64,000 nucleotides of DNA, taken from assembly GCA_019637335.1 (NCBI GenBank), contig JAHBVV010000001.1, positions 875,440 to 939,439 on the forward strand, read 5' to 3'. The notes beneath the pieces were generated by a model. The model worked only from the letters and a program-made list of their open reading frames with translations, did no database searches and was not told the DNA's origin. Below are positions 36,961-45,491 of the stretch, piece after piece. Position numbers and translations under genes: made by a program. This stretch comes from Candidatus Hydrogenedentota bacterium. GTDB taxonomy: Bacteria; Hydrogenedentota; Hydrogenedentia; Hydrogenedentales; JAEUWI01. Numbering within the stretch: position 1 is the stretch's first letter; every line of letters starts with the position of its first letter.

Positions 36961-37123
36961 GATGTACTCCTTCATGAAAGCGATTCAGTCAAAAGCAGAC
37001 TAGCATACGCAGCCAGCGGAATGCCCGCCTCGGTCGAATGGAGACCTGTCCCCGCGCGGGCCTCGCGCTGGCGATGTCGCCGGGTTGCCCCTCTTTGCTA
37101 TACTGGCGGCGGAACCGGCAGCC

Positions 37124-38083
37124 ATGTCCATGACGTACCAGAATCGAATGATGATCGCGGTCTTCCTGTCCGTGCTCCTGCACGCGGCGGGCTTTGGCGT
37201 GCTTCAGTATTCCTACACACCCCGCCCCGCCCCGCCGCCTCCGGAATCCGCGCCGATCATCGTCAATCTGCAGCCCGAACCCGAGCCGGAGCAGACGCCA
37301 TCCCGGCAGCTCGTCGACGTGGCCGTACCGGCGCCGGAGCCGCCCGACTCCACCGATCGCACTGCGGAAACGAATGCCGAGACGATGACCCTGGCGCGGC
37401 GCCCCGATGCCGCGCCGGCCCCGGCGCTGGCGCCCGACACTTTCGACGCGCTTCCCGCGCCGCCGTCGCCGCCGGAGGAGCCCGCGCCCGCGCCGGTGGA
37501 GCCCCCGCTGGAGCAGGCGCCGCCCGAGGAAGAGCCGGAACCGGCCGAAACACCGGCCCGAAAGCCAACCCCGGAGCGCGCCACACCGCCCGTGGAGGAG
37601 ATGGATGTTCCGCTCGAAACGGTGGAAATCGACGAACCGGCGGAGGCCGAGGAACCCGCCCCCGAACCGCCCATGCAAGTGGCCCGGGCCATGCCTGCGC
37701 CGCCCCAGCGGCCCTCGCCCGGGCGCGCCCGGGAACAGGGCGGCGGCGCGCGCCAGGGCGCGACGAACTTCAGCGCAATCCAGCACGAAATCGCGCCCTA
37801 CCTCAAGCACGTGCGCCAGCTTGTGGAACGCCAGTGGAACGAAATGATATACACGCGCTACTCGGGCACGTCGCCCGTGCGCGCGGTTATCGACTGCGCG
37901 ATCAACCCGCAGGGCGAACTGGTTTCCGTGACGATCATCGAACCCGACCGGGACCGGCTCTACAGCGCACTGTGCCGCGACGCCGTGCAACGCGCGGGCC
38001 CCTTTGGTCCCTTTACCTTCGAGGTGCCGGAAATCTACCGTAACCAGAACCTCGAAATACGCTGGACCTTTAACTTTCTGTAA
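37124..38083 (+). CDS. tonB: TonB-family energy transducer
   Basis: 319 residues. One N-terminal membrane helix (RMMIAVFLSVLLHAAGFGVL) is followed by about 180 residues rich in Pro, Glu and Ala that span the periplasm. A C-terminal TonB-like domain (about 240-319) includes ARYSGTSPVRAVIDCAINPQGELVSVTIIEPDRD. It transmits proton-motive force from ExbB/D to outer membrane receptors. A TATACT -10 box lies at 37099-37104. The stop TAA is part of the GTAA terminus of the element at 38080; before insertion the frame would have ended T-F-N-F-H-stop. Confidence 0.92.
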   Translation: MSMTYQNRMMIAVFLSVLLHAAGFGVLQYSYTPRPAPPPPESAPIIVNLQPEPEPEQTPSRQLVDVAVPAPEPPDSTDRTAETNAETMTLARRPDAAPAPALAPDTFDALPAPPSPPEEPAPAPVEPPLEQAPPEEEPEPAETPARKPTPERATPPVEEMDVPLETVEIDEPAEAEEPAPEPPMQVARAMPAPPQRPSPGRAREQGGGARQGATNFSAIQHEIAPYLKHVRQLVERQWNEMIYTRYSGTSPVRAVIDCAINPQGELVSVTIIEPDRDRLYSALCRDAVQRAGPFGPFTFEVPEIYRNQNLEIRWTFNFL

Positions 38084-39294
38084 CAGTTTAGCCGTCTGAA
38101 GCAAAGAAGTTTTTCAACCACGAATGAACGCAGGGCAGCCTGTTGGCGCAACTGAATATGGGATCACCACGAAGGGCATGGGGCAGCCGCTGGCCGCAAC
38201 CAAGGAATTGATCACCACGAAGGGCACGAAGTCCACGAAGGAAAGAGGTTGGAGAAGGATTGATATTCACGCGACGGCGCAGAGGAGAAAAGGCGCAGAG
38301 GAGACGATCCAGGGCGCGATGCGCGGTTACGGTGGGCGGGGGATTGGATTTGGAGCCACAAAGAGCGCAAAGATCACAAAGGACACGGGGGAGCCTCTGG
38401 CCGCAGCCAGGGAACTGATCACCACGATGGGTACGAAGAGAAACAGAGAAGGGCTTTAACCGCAGAGAGCGCAGAGGATGGCTCTTGTACGCAGATGAAG
38501 TAGGTGGTTGAATGAGGGTGCGTTTTTGACCACGAATGGACAGCAATGCAGACGAATGCGCCGGGAGCGGCGGCTGGCCACGATCAGGATTTGTGACCAC
38601 GGATGACACGGATGACACGGATAGCAATTGGTTCCGGCCGTTGAGGCGTGCCGGCGGCTGCGTGCGATTTTCGACGCAGCCTGTTCGGATTGTTCAGCAT
38701 CCGGGGTGGAACGGGTGGCGGGCTGCTCGGTCTAATCTTGTTCGAGCGTCGCGGCAATCCGTGTCATCGGTGTAATCCGTGGTCAATAGAAGAATACCGG
38801 CCACGATATTCATGGGACGGCCCGGAAATTCTCCTTGGAATTTCCAATTCGTAAATGCTTTTACAACAGATTGTTACGGAGGTATTGCGCGCAAGAACTT
38901 GCAGAAAAAACAAGAAAATGACGGATAGCAGTACGAATTCACACGAATAAGAGAGACTATTGACCGGGTTCGAGGACTGAAATGGAACGATAACAGGTCC
39001 GCCTTTGATCTCTTGAAGTGGATATTTTTTCCACAGATTTGCACAGAACGCCACAGATAAGAGATAGAGACCGGCAGCGCCAGAGAGCCGGGTTGGTGTC
39101 TGCGCGGATCTTTGGAAAAACTCCTTCGTTGCGGCGAAAGGTTGCTCTATGTTCTCCGCGGCCAATCAGGTTTCTTGTTGCCTGGATGCCTGGCCGCGGG
39201 TCTGGGAAAAGGCTGCTTGAACTGAATTTCGGTTTCTTATTCGTGTCCATTCGCGGTAAAACTGGTACTCAACTTCATACGGCTAAAGAATTAC
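38080..39294. mobile_element. 1.2-kb non-autonomous element separating tonB and exbB
   Basis: The left terminus GTAACAGTTTAGCCGTCTGA (38080) is inverted at the right end, where the reverse strand reads GTAATTCTTTAGCCGTATGA (18 of 22 matching). Flanks are AACTTTCT (38072-38079) and AACTTTCA (39295-39302), an 8-bp target duplication with one change. The interior has no gene; it is full of CCACGAAGGGCACGAAG, GATGACACGGAT and AACCACGAATG short repeats. Excising it leaves tonB ending T-F-N-F-H-stop about 39 bases before exbB. Confidence 0.8.
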
Positions 39295-39345
39295 AACTTT
39301 CATTAATCCGAAGCACGCCGCCGACCGCGGCGGCGGGGAAGACCC

Positions 39346-39969
39346 ATGACCGAATTTTACGAACTTATCCAGCAGGGTGGGTGGCTGATGGCGCCGCTGG
39401 GCCTGTGTTCCCTGGTGGCGCTTTCGATCGTCATCGAACGCGCCGCCGCGCTCCGCCGCGACAAGGTCATCCCCCCGGAAATCGTCCGCATCCTGCATGA
39501 ATTTGGAAACGCGGGCGGCGCCACTCCCTCCCACTCCCTGGCGGTCTGCCAGCGCACGCACGGAGCCTTCGCGCGGCTTGCGGAGGAATTGATCCAGTTG
39601 CGGCACCTGAGCCACGCGCAGCTCCTGGAGACGATGCACGCCGTCGGGCGCACCCACGTCGCGCGCCTGGAGCGGGGGCTCACCCTGCTCGAGATCATTG
39701 CGGGCATCAGCCCCCTCATCGGCCTCCTCGGCACGGTTCTGGGCATGGTGACCGTGTTCGACGCCATCACGCAGGACGGGCTCGGCAACCCGCAGGTGCT
39801 GGCGGCGGGCATTTCCCAGGCCCTGGTGACCACGATCGCGGGCCTCTGCGTGGCCATCCCCGCGCTCGCCTTCCACGGCATCTACAGCAAGCGCGTGGAC
39901 GAATTGGCCATCGAGATGCAGGAGCGCGCGACCGCTTTTCTGGCCAAGCTGCACGCGCCGGGGACCTGA
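39346..39969 (+). CDS. exbB: ExbB/TolQ/MotA proton-channel protein
   Basis: 207 residues with three membrane helices: WLMAPLGLCSLVALSIVIERA (about 12-32), LLEIIAGISPLIGLLGTVLGMVTVF (about 113-137) and ALVTTIAGLCVAIPALAFHGIYS (about 155-178). The long cytoplasmic loop is helical. The GISPLIGLLGTVLGM segment is the hallmark of the family. It supplies proton-motive force to TonB or Tol. It was once almost contiguous with tonB (see element at 38080). No ExbD-like gene follows; the next 340 bases are a second element. Confidence 0.93.
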   Translation: MTEFYELIQQGGWLMAPLGLCSLVALSIVIERAAALRRDKVIPPEIVRILHEFGNAGGATPSHSLAVCQRTHGAFARLAEELIQLRHLSHAQLLETMHAVGRTHVARLERGLTLLEIIAGISPLIGLLGTVLGMVTVFDAITQDGLGNPQVLAAGISQALVTTIAGLCVAIPALAFHGIYSKRVDELAIEMQERATAFLAKLHAPGT

Positions 39970-40001
39970 GGCGCGCCCGCGCCGCTCCCGTTTGCTTCCG
40001 C

Positions 40002-40303
40002 GTAACACTTTAGCGGTCTGAAGTGCGGAACAGTATGTGTTTTCACTAGTCGAGCCGGTGTGTATGGAGCGCCGGCGGCCCGCCGGCATTGCACCGAAGA
40101 TGCAAGAATACGTTGCCGGAGTGCTCCGGCGACACGCGGCTTTTTATGCAACGGCAGCATTTCCAGAATGCTCTCTTGCGCCGGCGGCGCAATCTGCCGG
40201 CGGGCCGCCGGCGCTCCATAGTTGCACGTAGCCTTTATTCAGCATATCGCTCGAGTTTGGCCACTGTACTTCGCCACTGTACTTCGCTCGGCTGAAATGT
40301 TAC
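40002..40303. mobile_element. Probable 302-bp MITE after exbB
   Basis: The left end GTAACACTTTAGCGGTCTGA is close to other family members. The right end, read from 40303 on the reverse strand, is GTAACATTTCAGCCGAGCGA (16 of 22 matching). The flanks GCTTCCGC and GATTCCGC match at seven of eight, but one base is extra between the right end and its flank, so the duplication is uncertain. It contains palindromic GCCGGCGGGCCGCCGGC blocks and two copies of CCACTGTACTTCG. No gene is visible. Confidence 0.6.
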
Positions 40304-40311
40304 CGATTCCG

Positions 40312-41322
40312 CTATCGCCGGATGAAGTGGATTCCCTCGCCGGTCACCCGGTAGCCGAAATTGGGCACCGGCCACTGCCACACGATCAGGTTAAGCGCCG
40401 TCTCCCGGGTGACGCCGTGCATGACCGCCGCATTGACCGGCAGGCGTCCGGCGTCCGCGTCCGCGGTTACGGGGACGCCCAACTGTTCGGATAGTAGCGG
40501 GAGGCAGGCCGACAGCGGGCGCATCGCAATGCCAAAGGCGGTTCCGGCGTCCACGCGGGGCAGTCGCACATTGACCACCTGCCGCAGCATTTGGCGCTGG
40601 TCGCCGGAGAGCCCCTCCCGGTTTACGCAAGCGTCGCCCCGGTTCCGATTTTCCACCGAACGCACAAGAATGTACGAGTTGGTGCTTTCGACCGCCACGG
40701 AACCCGCGGGCACCAGCGCCGACTTGAGGACGGCCTCCACGATAGCCGAAACCGGCGCGTCTGTTATCGCCAGTTCCCCGCACCACGCTTCGTCCAGCAG
40801 GTTATCGGCCACGATCGCCGTGTCCAGCGCGGCGCCCAGCAGCGCAAACGCATCGTACAGGCCGGTCCCGGCGCCGATCGCGTAGCTTGCGGTCATGTCC
40901 CGGTACCGCGCGTCGATGCTCTCCTGGATCGACAGGGCCGCCAGGGCGTCGTATCCGTTGGGATAAAGGAAAGCGTAGTTCGGCGTGACCTGCACCTGGC
41001 AGGACAGCCCGGCGACCAGGCGGCGCAGCCCGCTCGCGTACTCGGCCCGGCTGATCGCCGCCTGCGCAACGCGCCATTCCTCCATCCCCGCGGCCAGGAC
41101 CACGCCGCCGCCCGCCGTTTCTCCAATATGGCGGACCGCCGGCCCCAAATGCGGGTACAGGGCCGTATCCACACTCAGCGGAGGGAAGCTCCCGGGCGCG
41201 CGCGCCGCGTCTGTGCGCGCCGGCCCCTCCAGTGGCGTCTGGCGGGCCGTCTTGCCACAGCCCGCGCAAGCGATCGCCACGATGAGTGCGGCGCAGACGC
41301 CGCAAGCTGGCCATTTACACAT
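40312..41322 (-). CDS. Putative lipoprotein with secretin-N-like C-terminus
   Basis: 336 residues. The N-terminus has a lipobox (ALIVAIACAGC, Cys about 22), so it should be acylated. The C-terminal segment LPLLSEQLGVPVTADADAGRLPVNAAVMHGVTRETALNLIV resembles the STN or secretin N-domain pattern seen in TonB-dependent receptors and secretins. An earlier copy-like segment is ALNTAIVADNLLDEAWCGELAITDAPVSAIVEAVLKSALVP. The function is unknown; an outer-membrane or export-related role is inferred from lipidation and domain type. ATG 41322 follows GGAG; a second ATG at 41337 is less likely. Confidence 0.65.
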   Translation of the reverse strand: MCKWPACGVCAALIVAIACAGCGKTARQTPLEGPARTDAARAPGSFPPLSVDTALYPHLGPAVRHIGETAGGGVVLAAGMEEWRVAQAAISRAEYASGLRRLVAGLSCQVQVTPNYAFLYPNGYDALAALSIQESIDARYRDMTASYAIGAGTGLYDAFALLGAALDTAIVADNLLDEAWCGELAITDAPVSAIVEAVLKSALVPAGSVAVESTNSYILVRSVENRNRGDACVNREGLSGDQRQMLRQVVNVRLPRVDAGTAFGIAMRPLSACLPLLSEQLGVPVTADADAGRLPVNAAVMHGVTRETALNLIVWQWPVPNFGYRVTGEGIHFIRR

Positions 41323-41390
41323 GGTTATCCACTCCATACCCCGGCGCGCCCGCGCGCCGCCCTCAAGCTGCTTCCAGCGGGCGCGCCGCG

Positions 41391-42044
41391 CTATCCGTTA
41401 ATCCCGTGAGGCGCCCGCTGGTTCCGCCGGATATGGGACGCGGGATGGTAGAAGCGCTCCAGCGGTCCCCGGTAACAGCGCGGGCACAGCAGCGAGCCGT
41501 CTCCTGTCCTGTTGCGGGTGGTGATCCGGCAACACGCCACGCAGGTAACCGCTCCGCAAAACGGGCACTGCAAACCGAAATCGTCCAATTCCCCCGGAGC
41601 CTCGTCGAGGGCGCCATCGTAGGCGCCCAACGGCCAGGGCGGGGGATCGAGCGGCTTGCGGCATTCCTTGCACTGTACCTGAAAATACTGCCCCTCATAC
41701 AGATTTACCCCGACGAGCCGCATCGCGCCCCGGGCCATGCTGAAGCAGTGCGCGGCATCGCACTCGGGACAGACGAACTCGGCCAGATCCTTGCCGAGCG
41801 CCTCGGGCCGTTCCCGAACCACCAGCGCCTTCTCCGCGGCGCTCAGCCGCGCCAGGGAATCCGGGCGCACATCGGCGCGCGCGGTGCAGACGGAGCACGC
41901 CATGTTGAAGGAGCCATCACGGTTCCGGAGAACGAGGGTATCCCCGCCGCGCATAAGGCGCAGCATGCGAACCGCCACGGCGATCGTGACGCAGGCGAAG
42001 ACCGCCGTTCCGGCAATCGCGCACGCCCACTCGAAATCCGTCAT
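41391..42044 (-). CDS. Membrane protein with multiple CxxC zinc ribbons
   Basis: 217 residues. A single N-terminal helix (AIAGTAVFACVTIAVAVRML) anchors a cytoplasmic or periplasmic domain carrying CSVC, CPEC, CKEC, CPFC, CVACC and CPRC. The pairs suggest two or three structural zinc sites. No enzyme motif is seen. It precedes the lipoprotein gene on the same strand (68-base gap), so they may be cotranscribed. Not recognised further. Confidence 0.65.
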   Translation of the reverse strand: MTDFEWACAIAGTAVFACVTIAVAVRMLRLMRGGDTLVLRNRDGSFNMACSVCTARADVRPDSLARLSAAEKALVVRERPEALGKDLAEFVCPECDAAHCFSMARGAMRLVGVNLYEGQYFQVQCKECRKPLDPPPWPLGAYDGALDEAPGELDDFGLQCPFCGAVTCVACCRITTRNRTGDGSLLCPRCYRGPLERFYHPASHIRRNQRAPHGING

Positions 42045-42076
42045 AGGTAATCCAACCTGGCCCGAGAAAAACGCGC

Positions 42077-42105
42077 TTGTCTCGCGCGGAACAATTGCCT
42101 ATACT
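42077..42105 (+). promoter_or_regulatory. Strong sigma-70-like promoter, likely leaderless
   Basis: TTGTCT and TATACT are separated by exactly 17 bases. The -10 box ends eight bases before the ATG at 42113, so transcription would start at or within a base or so of the start codon. Confidence 0.65.
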
Positions 42106-42112
42106 CTAGCGC

Positions 42113-42679
42113 ATGAACAACTTGATGATCGTATTATGGCTGGTTTCGCTCGGCCAGATCACGCCCGCCATTCCCGACGGGGCCACCATATTCACTATCA
42201 CCTACAAGGATGGCGGCCAGGACGTCACGGTGGCCGCCGCCATCCGGGCGCGCGGCGAATTTGCCGACGCCTTCGATCGCCTTGCGCTTCCCGCCCAGCT
42301 CGAACTGGTGCGCGACGAGCCGTGGTTCAATTATCCGAGCGCCACCGTGCTCAAGCAGAATGTGCGCGAGGCCGAGCCCGAATCGTCCGCCAAGCGCCGC
42401 CTCCGCTATGAGAACTCCGGATTCGAGCGGATCGAAACGGATCAAGGCGTAACCTGGCTTTCCGCGGAGACGGTGGCGCGGGCAACCCGGATGAGGGAAC
42501 TGGAGGAGGCCCGTGACGCGGAGCGCGCGCGGATCCATTCGACGGCGTCGCTCGCGGCGCTGAGTTCGGGCGGCGGCGGCGATTCGGGGCCGGGGGTCTT
42601 TGCGCTGTGGGGCCGGCATGTCGCCGTGCTCGTGTTCGCGGCCATCGGCATCGTCATCACGGTCAAAATCGGCTTCTGA
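42113..42679 (+). CDS. Small exported hypothetical protein with C-terminal helix
   Basis: 188 residues. The N-terminus is weakly signal-like (NNLMIVLWLVSLGQI). The middle has an FTITYKDGGQDVTVAAAIRARGEF-type start and a charged helix (RATRMRELEEARDAERARI). Residues about 150-160 are a Gly/Ser linker, followed by a membrane helix (HVAVLVFAAIGIVITVKIGF) at the very C-terminus. Not recognised. The gene is convergent with the cyclase gene, seven bases apart. Confidence 0.6.
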   Translation: MNNLMIVLWLVSLGQITPAIPDGATIFTITYKDGGQDVTVAAAIRARGEFADAFDRLALPAQLELVRDEPWFNYPSATVLKQNVREAEPESSAKRRLRYENSGFERIETDQGVTWLSAETVARATRMRELEEARDAERARIHSTASLAALSSGGGGDSGPGVFALWGRHVAVLVFAAIGIVITVKIGF

Positions 42680-42686
42680 GCGCCGC

Positions 42687-44330
42687 CTAATCGCGGACCG
42701 ATGTCACCTCATACGCGCGCACTTCGAGCGCTTTCCCCTTCAGCAACACCTCGCCGATCGGCTTGCCCTCCACCTTATCGGAAATCCGCGACCACGTTTC
42801 CTCGCCAACAATGACCTGGCCCGGGCCGGCCAGGCTGCAAAAGCGGCTCGCCGTGTTTACCCGGTCTCCCACGACCGTATACTCCATCCGCATGGGCGAC
42901 CCGAAATAACCTGCCGTCACTTCGCCGGTGTCGATTCCGATACCAAGCTGGATGACGTGGCGGCCCTCTTTCTTCCGGACCTCGTTCAATTCGGCGTTGA
43001 GCTGCTGGATCGCCACCGCCGCCGAAACCGCCGCCAGCGCGTCGTTTTCGAGCGGCACCGGCGCGCCGAACACGGCCATAATCTCGTCGCCCACGTACTT
43101 GTCAAGCGTACCCTGGTACTGGAAGATGATTTCCGTCATCGCGGTGAAGTATTCGTTCAGCAGTTGCACCAGGTCCGCCGGCGCGATCCGCTCGGCAGTG
43201 TTGGTGAAGCCGCGGATATCGCAGAAGAGCGTACTGACCCGCGCGCGCTGCCCCCCCAGCTCCACCGCTTTTTCCTCGGACATGATCTTATCGACGATCG
43301 CCGGGCTCAGGAAGCGCCCGAACTCGATGCGCTTCATCTCCGCCTGCACCACCTTGTCGTGCAGGCGCACGTGGTCAATCGCCATCGCCGACTGCGACGC
43401 CAGCGACGCGAACAGCTCGAGATCCTCCTCGTTGAAGGTGACCTGGGGCTTGCGCGTGTCCAGGTAGATCGATCCGAGGATGCGGTCGTCGATTTTCAGC
43501 GGCACGCACATCGCGCTCATAATTTCGGACCGGATAATGCTCTCGCGCATGCCGAACTCGCTGTCGTTCTGGCTGTCCAGCATCAACACCGCCTCTCCGT
43601 CGATCGCCGCGCGCCCCGCGATGCCCATGCTGGGGGAACTCGCCTCCAGCTCCCGGCCCATCTCCCGCGCCACCTTGACGTTCAGGTTGTTCGTGTCCCC
43701 CTCCCGCAGCATGACAAAGCCGCGGTCCGCATTCATGACCTCCATGACCATGTCCAGCACCTGGGCCAGGCGCTCCCGCAGGTCGAAGCCGGACGCCATG
43801 ATCTGGCTGGCCTTGTGCAGCGCCGCCAGCCGCCGGTAGGCCCGGCTCATCTTGACAATTTCTTCGGGGGTCGCGGACACCTGCTCGCGCGGCTCGCCCA
43901 TAAACCGGGGCGTGGGCTGCCCGATCAGGGTCATGCTGTTGCCGATTTCGTCCATTTCCTCGCGGATTTTGTCCAGGTTCTTCACGAGGTCGGGATTGAT
44001 CGTATAGGGGGTCTCGTCCGGATTATCCTTGCCGTACTGGGTGTCGTCCCGGAAGACGAGGTGGCAGCGGCTGCCAAACCAGATCTCGTCCATGTGCGAG
44101 AGCACCCGCTCGACGATCCGCTGGCGGTTCACATAGGTCCCGTTGAGGCTCTTGAGGTCGAACAGCACCGACTTGTTGCCGACGCGGCATATTTTTGCGT
44201 GGTTCCGGGACACCTCGTCCGCCACCAGGACCACGTCGCTGTCCTCGGAGCGCCCGAAACGGGTTTCGTTGCCCGACAGCGGCACCGTCATCGGCGGCAC
44301 CCCCGGCTGTTCGATTATCACCTGTGGCAT
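42687..44330 (-). CDS. FHA-GAF-class III adenylate/guanylate cyclase
   Basis: 547 residues. An FHA domain (residues about 20-90: GRSEDSDVVL, SRNHAKI, SLNGTYVN) should bind phosphothreonine. A GAF domain follows (about 170-310: ASGFDLRERLAQVLDMVMEVMNADRGFVMLREG). The C-terminal class III cyclase has metal Asp in FCDIRGFTNTAER, second Asp in YVGDEIMAVFGAP and the NxxxR motif in DRVNTASRF. It probably makes cAMP in response to phosphorylation or ligand signals. ATG 44330 follows GAGGGA. No kinase partner is beside it. Confidence 0.92.
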   Translation of the reverse strand: MPQVIIEQPGVPPMTVPLSGNETRFGRSEDSDVVLVADEVSRNHAKICRVGNKSVLFDLKSLNGTYVNRQRIVERVLSHMDEIWFGSRCHLVFRDDTQYGKDNPDETPYTINPDLVKNLDKIREEMDEIGNSMTLIGQPTPRFMGEPREQVSATPEEIVKMSRAYRRLAALHKASQIMASGFDLRERLAQVLDMVMEVMNADRGFVMLREGDTNNLNVKVAREMGRELEASSPSMGIAGRAAIDGEAVLMLDSQNDSEFGMRESIIRSEIMSAMCVPLKIDDRILGSIYLDTRKPQVTFNEEDLELFASLASQSAMAIDHVRLHDKVVQAEMKRIEFGRFLSPAIVDKIMSEEKAVELGGQRARVSTLFCDIRGFTNTAERIAPADLVQLLNEYFTAMTEIIFQYQGTLDKYVGDEIMAVFGAPVPLENDALAAVSAAVAIQQLNAELNEVRKKEGRHVIQLGIGIDTGEVTAGYFGSPMRMEYTVVGDRVNTASRFCSLAGPGQVIVGEETWSRISDKVEGKPIGEVLLKGKALEVRAYEVTSVRD

Positions 44331-44594
44331 CGACAATCCCTCGTTCCGTGCGAATGATAGCAGGGTCCGCAAATCGGGTCAATGGCTGTTGGACTTGGAA
44401 AAGCCTTTGCCGGTACCATAGAGGCGTTTAGTCGCGGGTGGCGGCCCTTCGCAAGACACCAGCAAACCGCACCCATCGCCCCGTTCCCCGCAAGCGCCAA
44501 GGTTCCGACCCATTGCCCCCTTCTTATCAGAATCCGCCCTGCGCCCGGCCATTCGGCCCGGCTACTTCCCGCCTGGACGCCCCCGGAGCCGCCC

Positions 44595-45470
44595 ATGAGG
44601 CCCGCTGATCCCCCCGCCGATATGAACCTGCGGGAGATGTGCCAGCGCTACGGCATCACGTTCAAGAAGGCGCTCGGCCAGAACCTCCTGCTGGACGACA
44701 ACATCAACCGGATCCTGATCGACGCGGCGGCCCTGACGAAGGACGACTATGTCGTCGAAGTGGGCGCGGGCCTGGGCGCGCTAACGCGCCGGATACACCC
44801 CGCCGCGGGGCAGGTGCTCTCCGTCGAAATCGACAACTCGTTTATGCCGTGCCTTCAGGACCAGTTCGGGCAAATCGGGCACGTGCACCTGTTCCGGGGC
44901 GACTTCCTGAACCACCCGGTCGAGAAGCTTGTGGATGAGTTCATACCGGGGGGGACCAGCTACAAGTTCCTCTCGAACCTCCCCTATTACATCACCACCC
45001 CGATCCTCTTTCATGTGCTTGAATCGCCGCTGTTTTTCTCGCGCCTCGTCGTGATGATGCAGGAGGAGGTCGGCCAGCGCCTGGTGGCGCCCGTCGGGGC
45101 CGAAAACTACGGCGTGCTTTCCGTCGCCGCCCGCTGTTACGCCAGCGTCGATATTGTCCACCGCGTGCCCGCCTCCTGCTTTGTGCCGAAGCCCAAGGTG
45201 GATAGTTGCATCGTGCGCTTCCGGTGTGACAAGAAAGAGGCGATGCCCCGGGACGAAAAACTGTTCCTGATGAAGGTCGTTCGGGCGGCCTTCGCGCAGC
45301 GGCGCAAGACGTTGCGCAATTCGCTGACGAAATCCGGCGCCTTCGGCGCGCCGCGCGAAGCCGTGCTGGACGCGATGGACGCCGCCGGCATCGACCCGGG
45401 CCGCCGCCCGCAGACGCTGGGCCTTGAGGAATTTGGACTGCTGGCGCGCGAGATCCGGCAGCGCCTCTAA
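44595..45470 (+). CDS. rsmA: 16S rRNA dimethyladenosine transferase
   Basis: KsgA/RsmA dimethylates A1518 and A1519 of 16S rRNA in a late step of small-subunit assembly. 291 residues from the ATG at 44595. Motifs: KKALGQNLLLDDN near 25-36, the SAM loop VVEVGAGLGALT at 53-64, the acidic end LSVEID, and the catalytic NLPYYI at 128-133. The C-terminal domain has FVPKPKVDS. A longer in-frame extension to 44382 covers Pro-rich sequence and is rejected. It precedes the histidine kinase by 21 bases. Confidence 0.96.
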   Translation: MRPADPPADMNLREMCQRYGITFKKALGQNLLLDDNINRILIDAAALTKDDYVVEVGAGLGALTRRIHPAAGQVLSVEIDNSFMPCLQDQFGQIGHVHLFRGDFLNHPVEKLVDEFIPGGTSYKFLSNLPYYITTPILFHVLESPLFFSRLVVMMQEEVGQRLVAPVGAENYGVLSVAARCYASVDIVHRVPASCFVPKPKVDSCIVRFRCDKKEAMPRDEKLFLMKVVRAAFAQRRKTLRNSLTKSGAFGAPREAVLDAMDAAGIDPGRRPQTLGLEEFGLLAREIRQRL

Positions 45471-45491
45471 TACGCGATGGAGATCGGATGA

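Noticed and set aside
44382-44594. N-terminal extension of ksgA
   Set aside because: Pro/Ala-rich with no family match. The downstream ATG gives the usual length.
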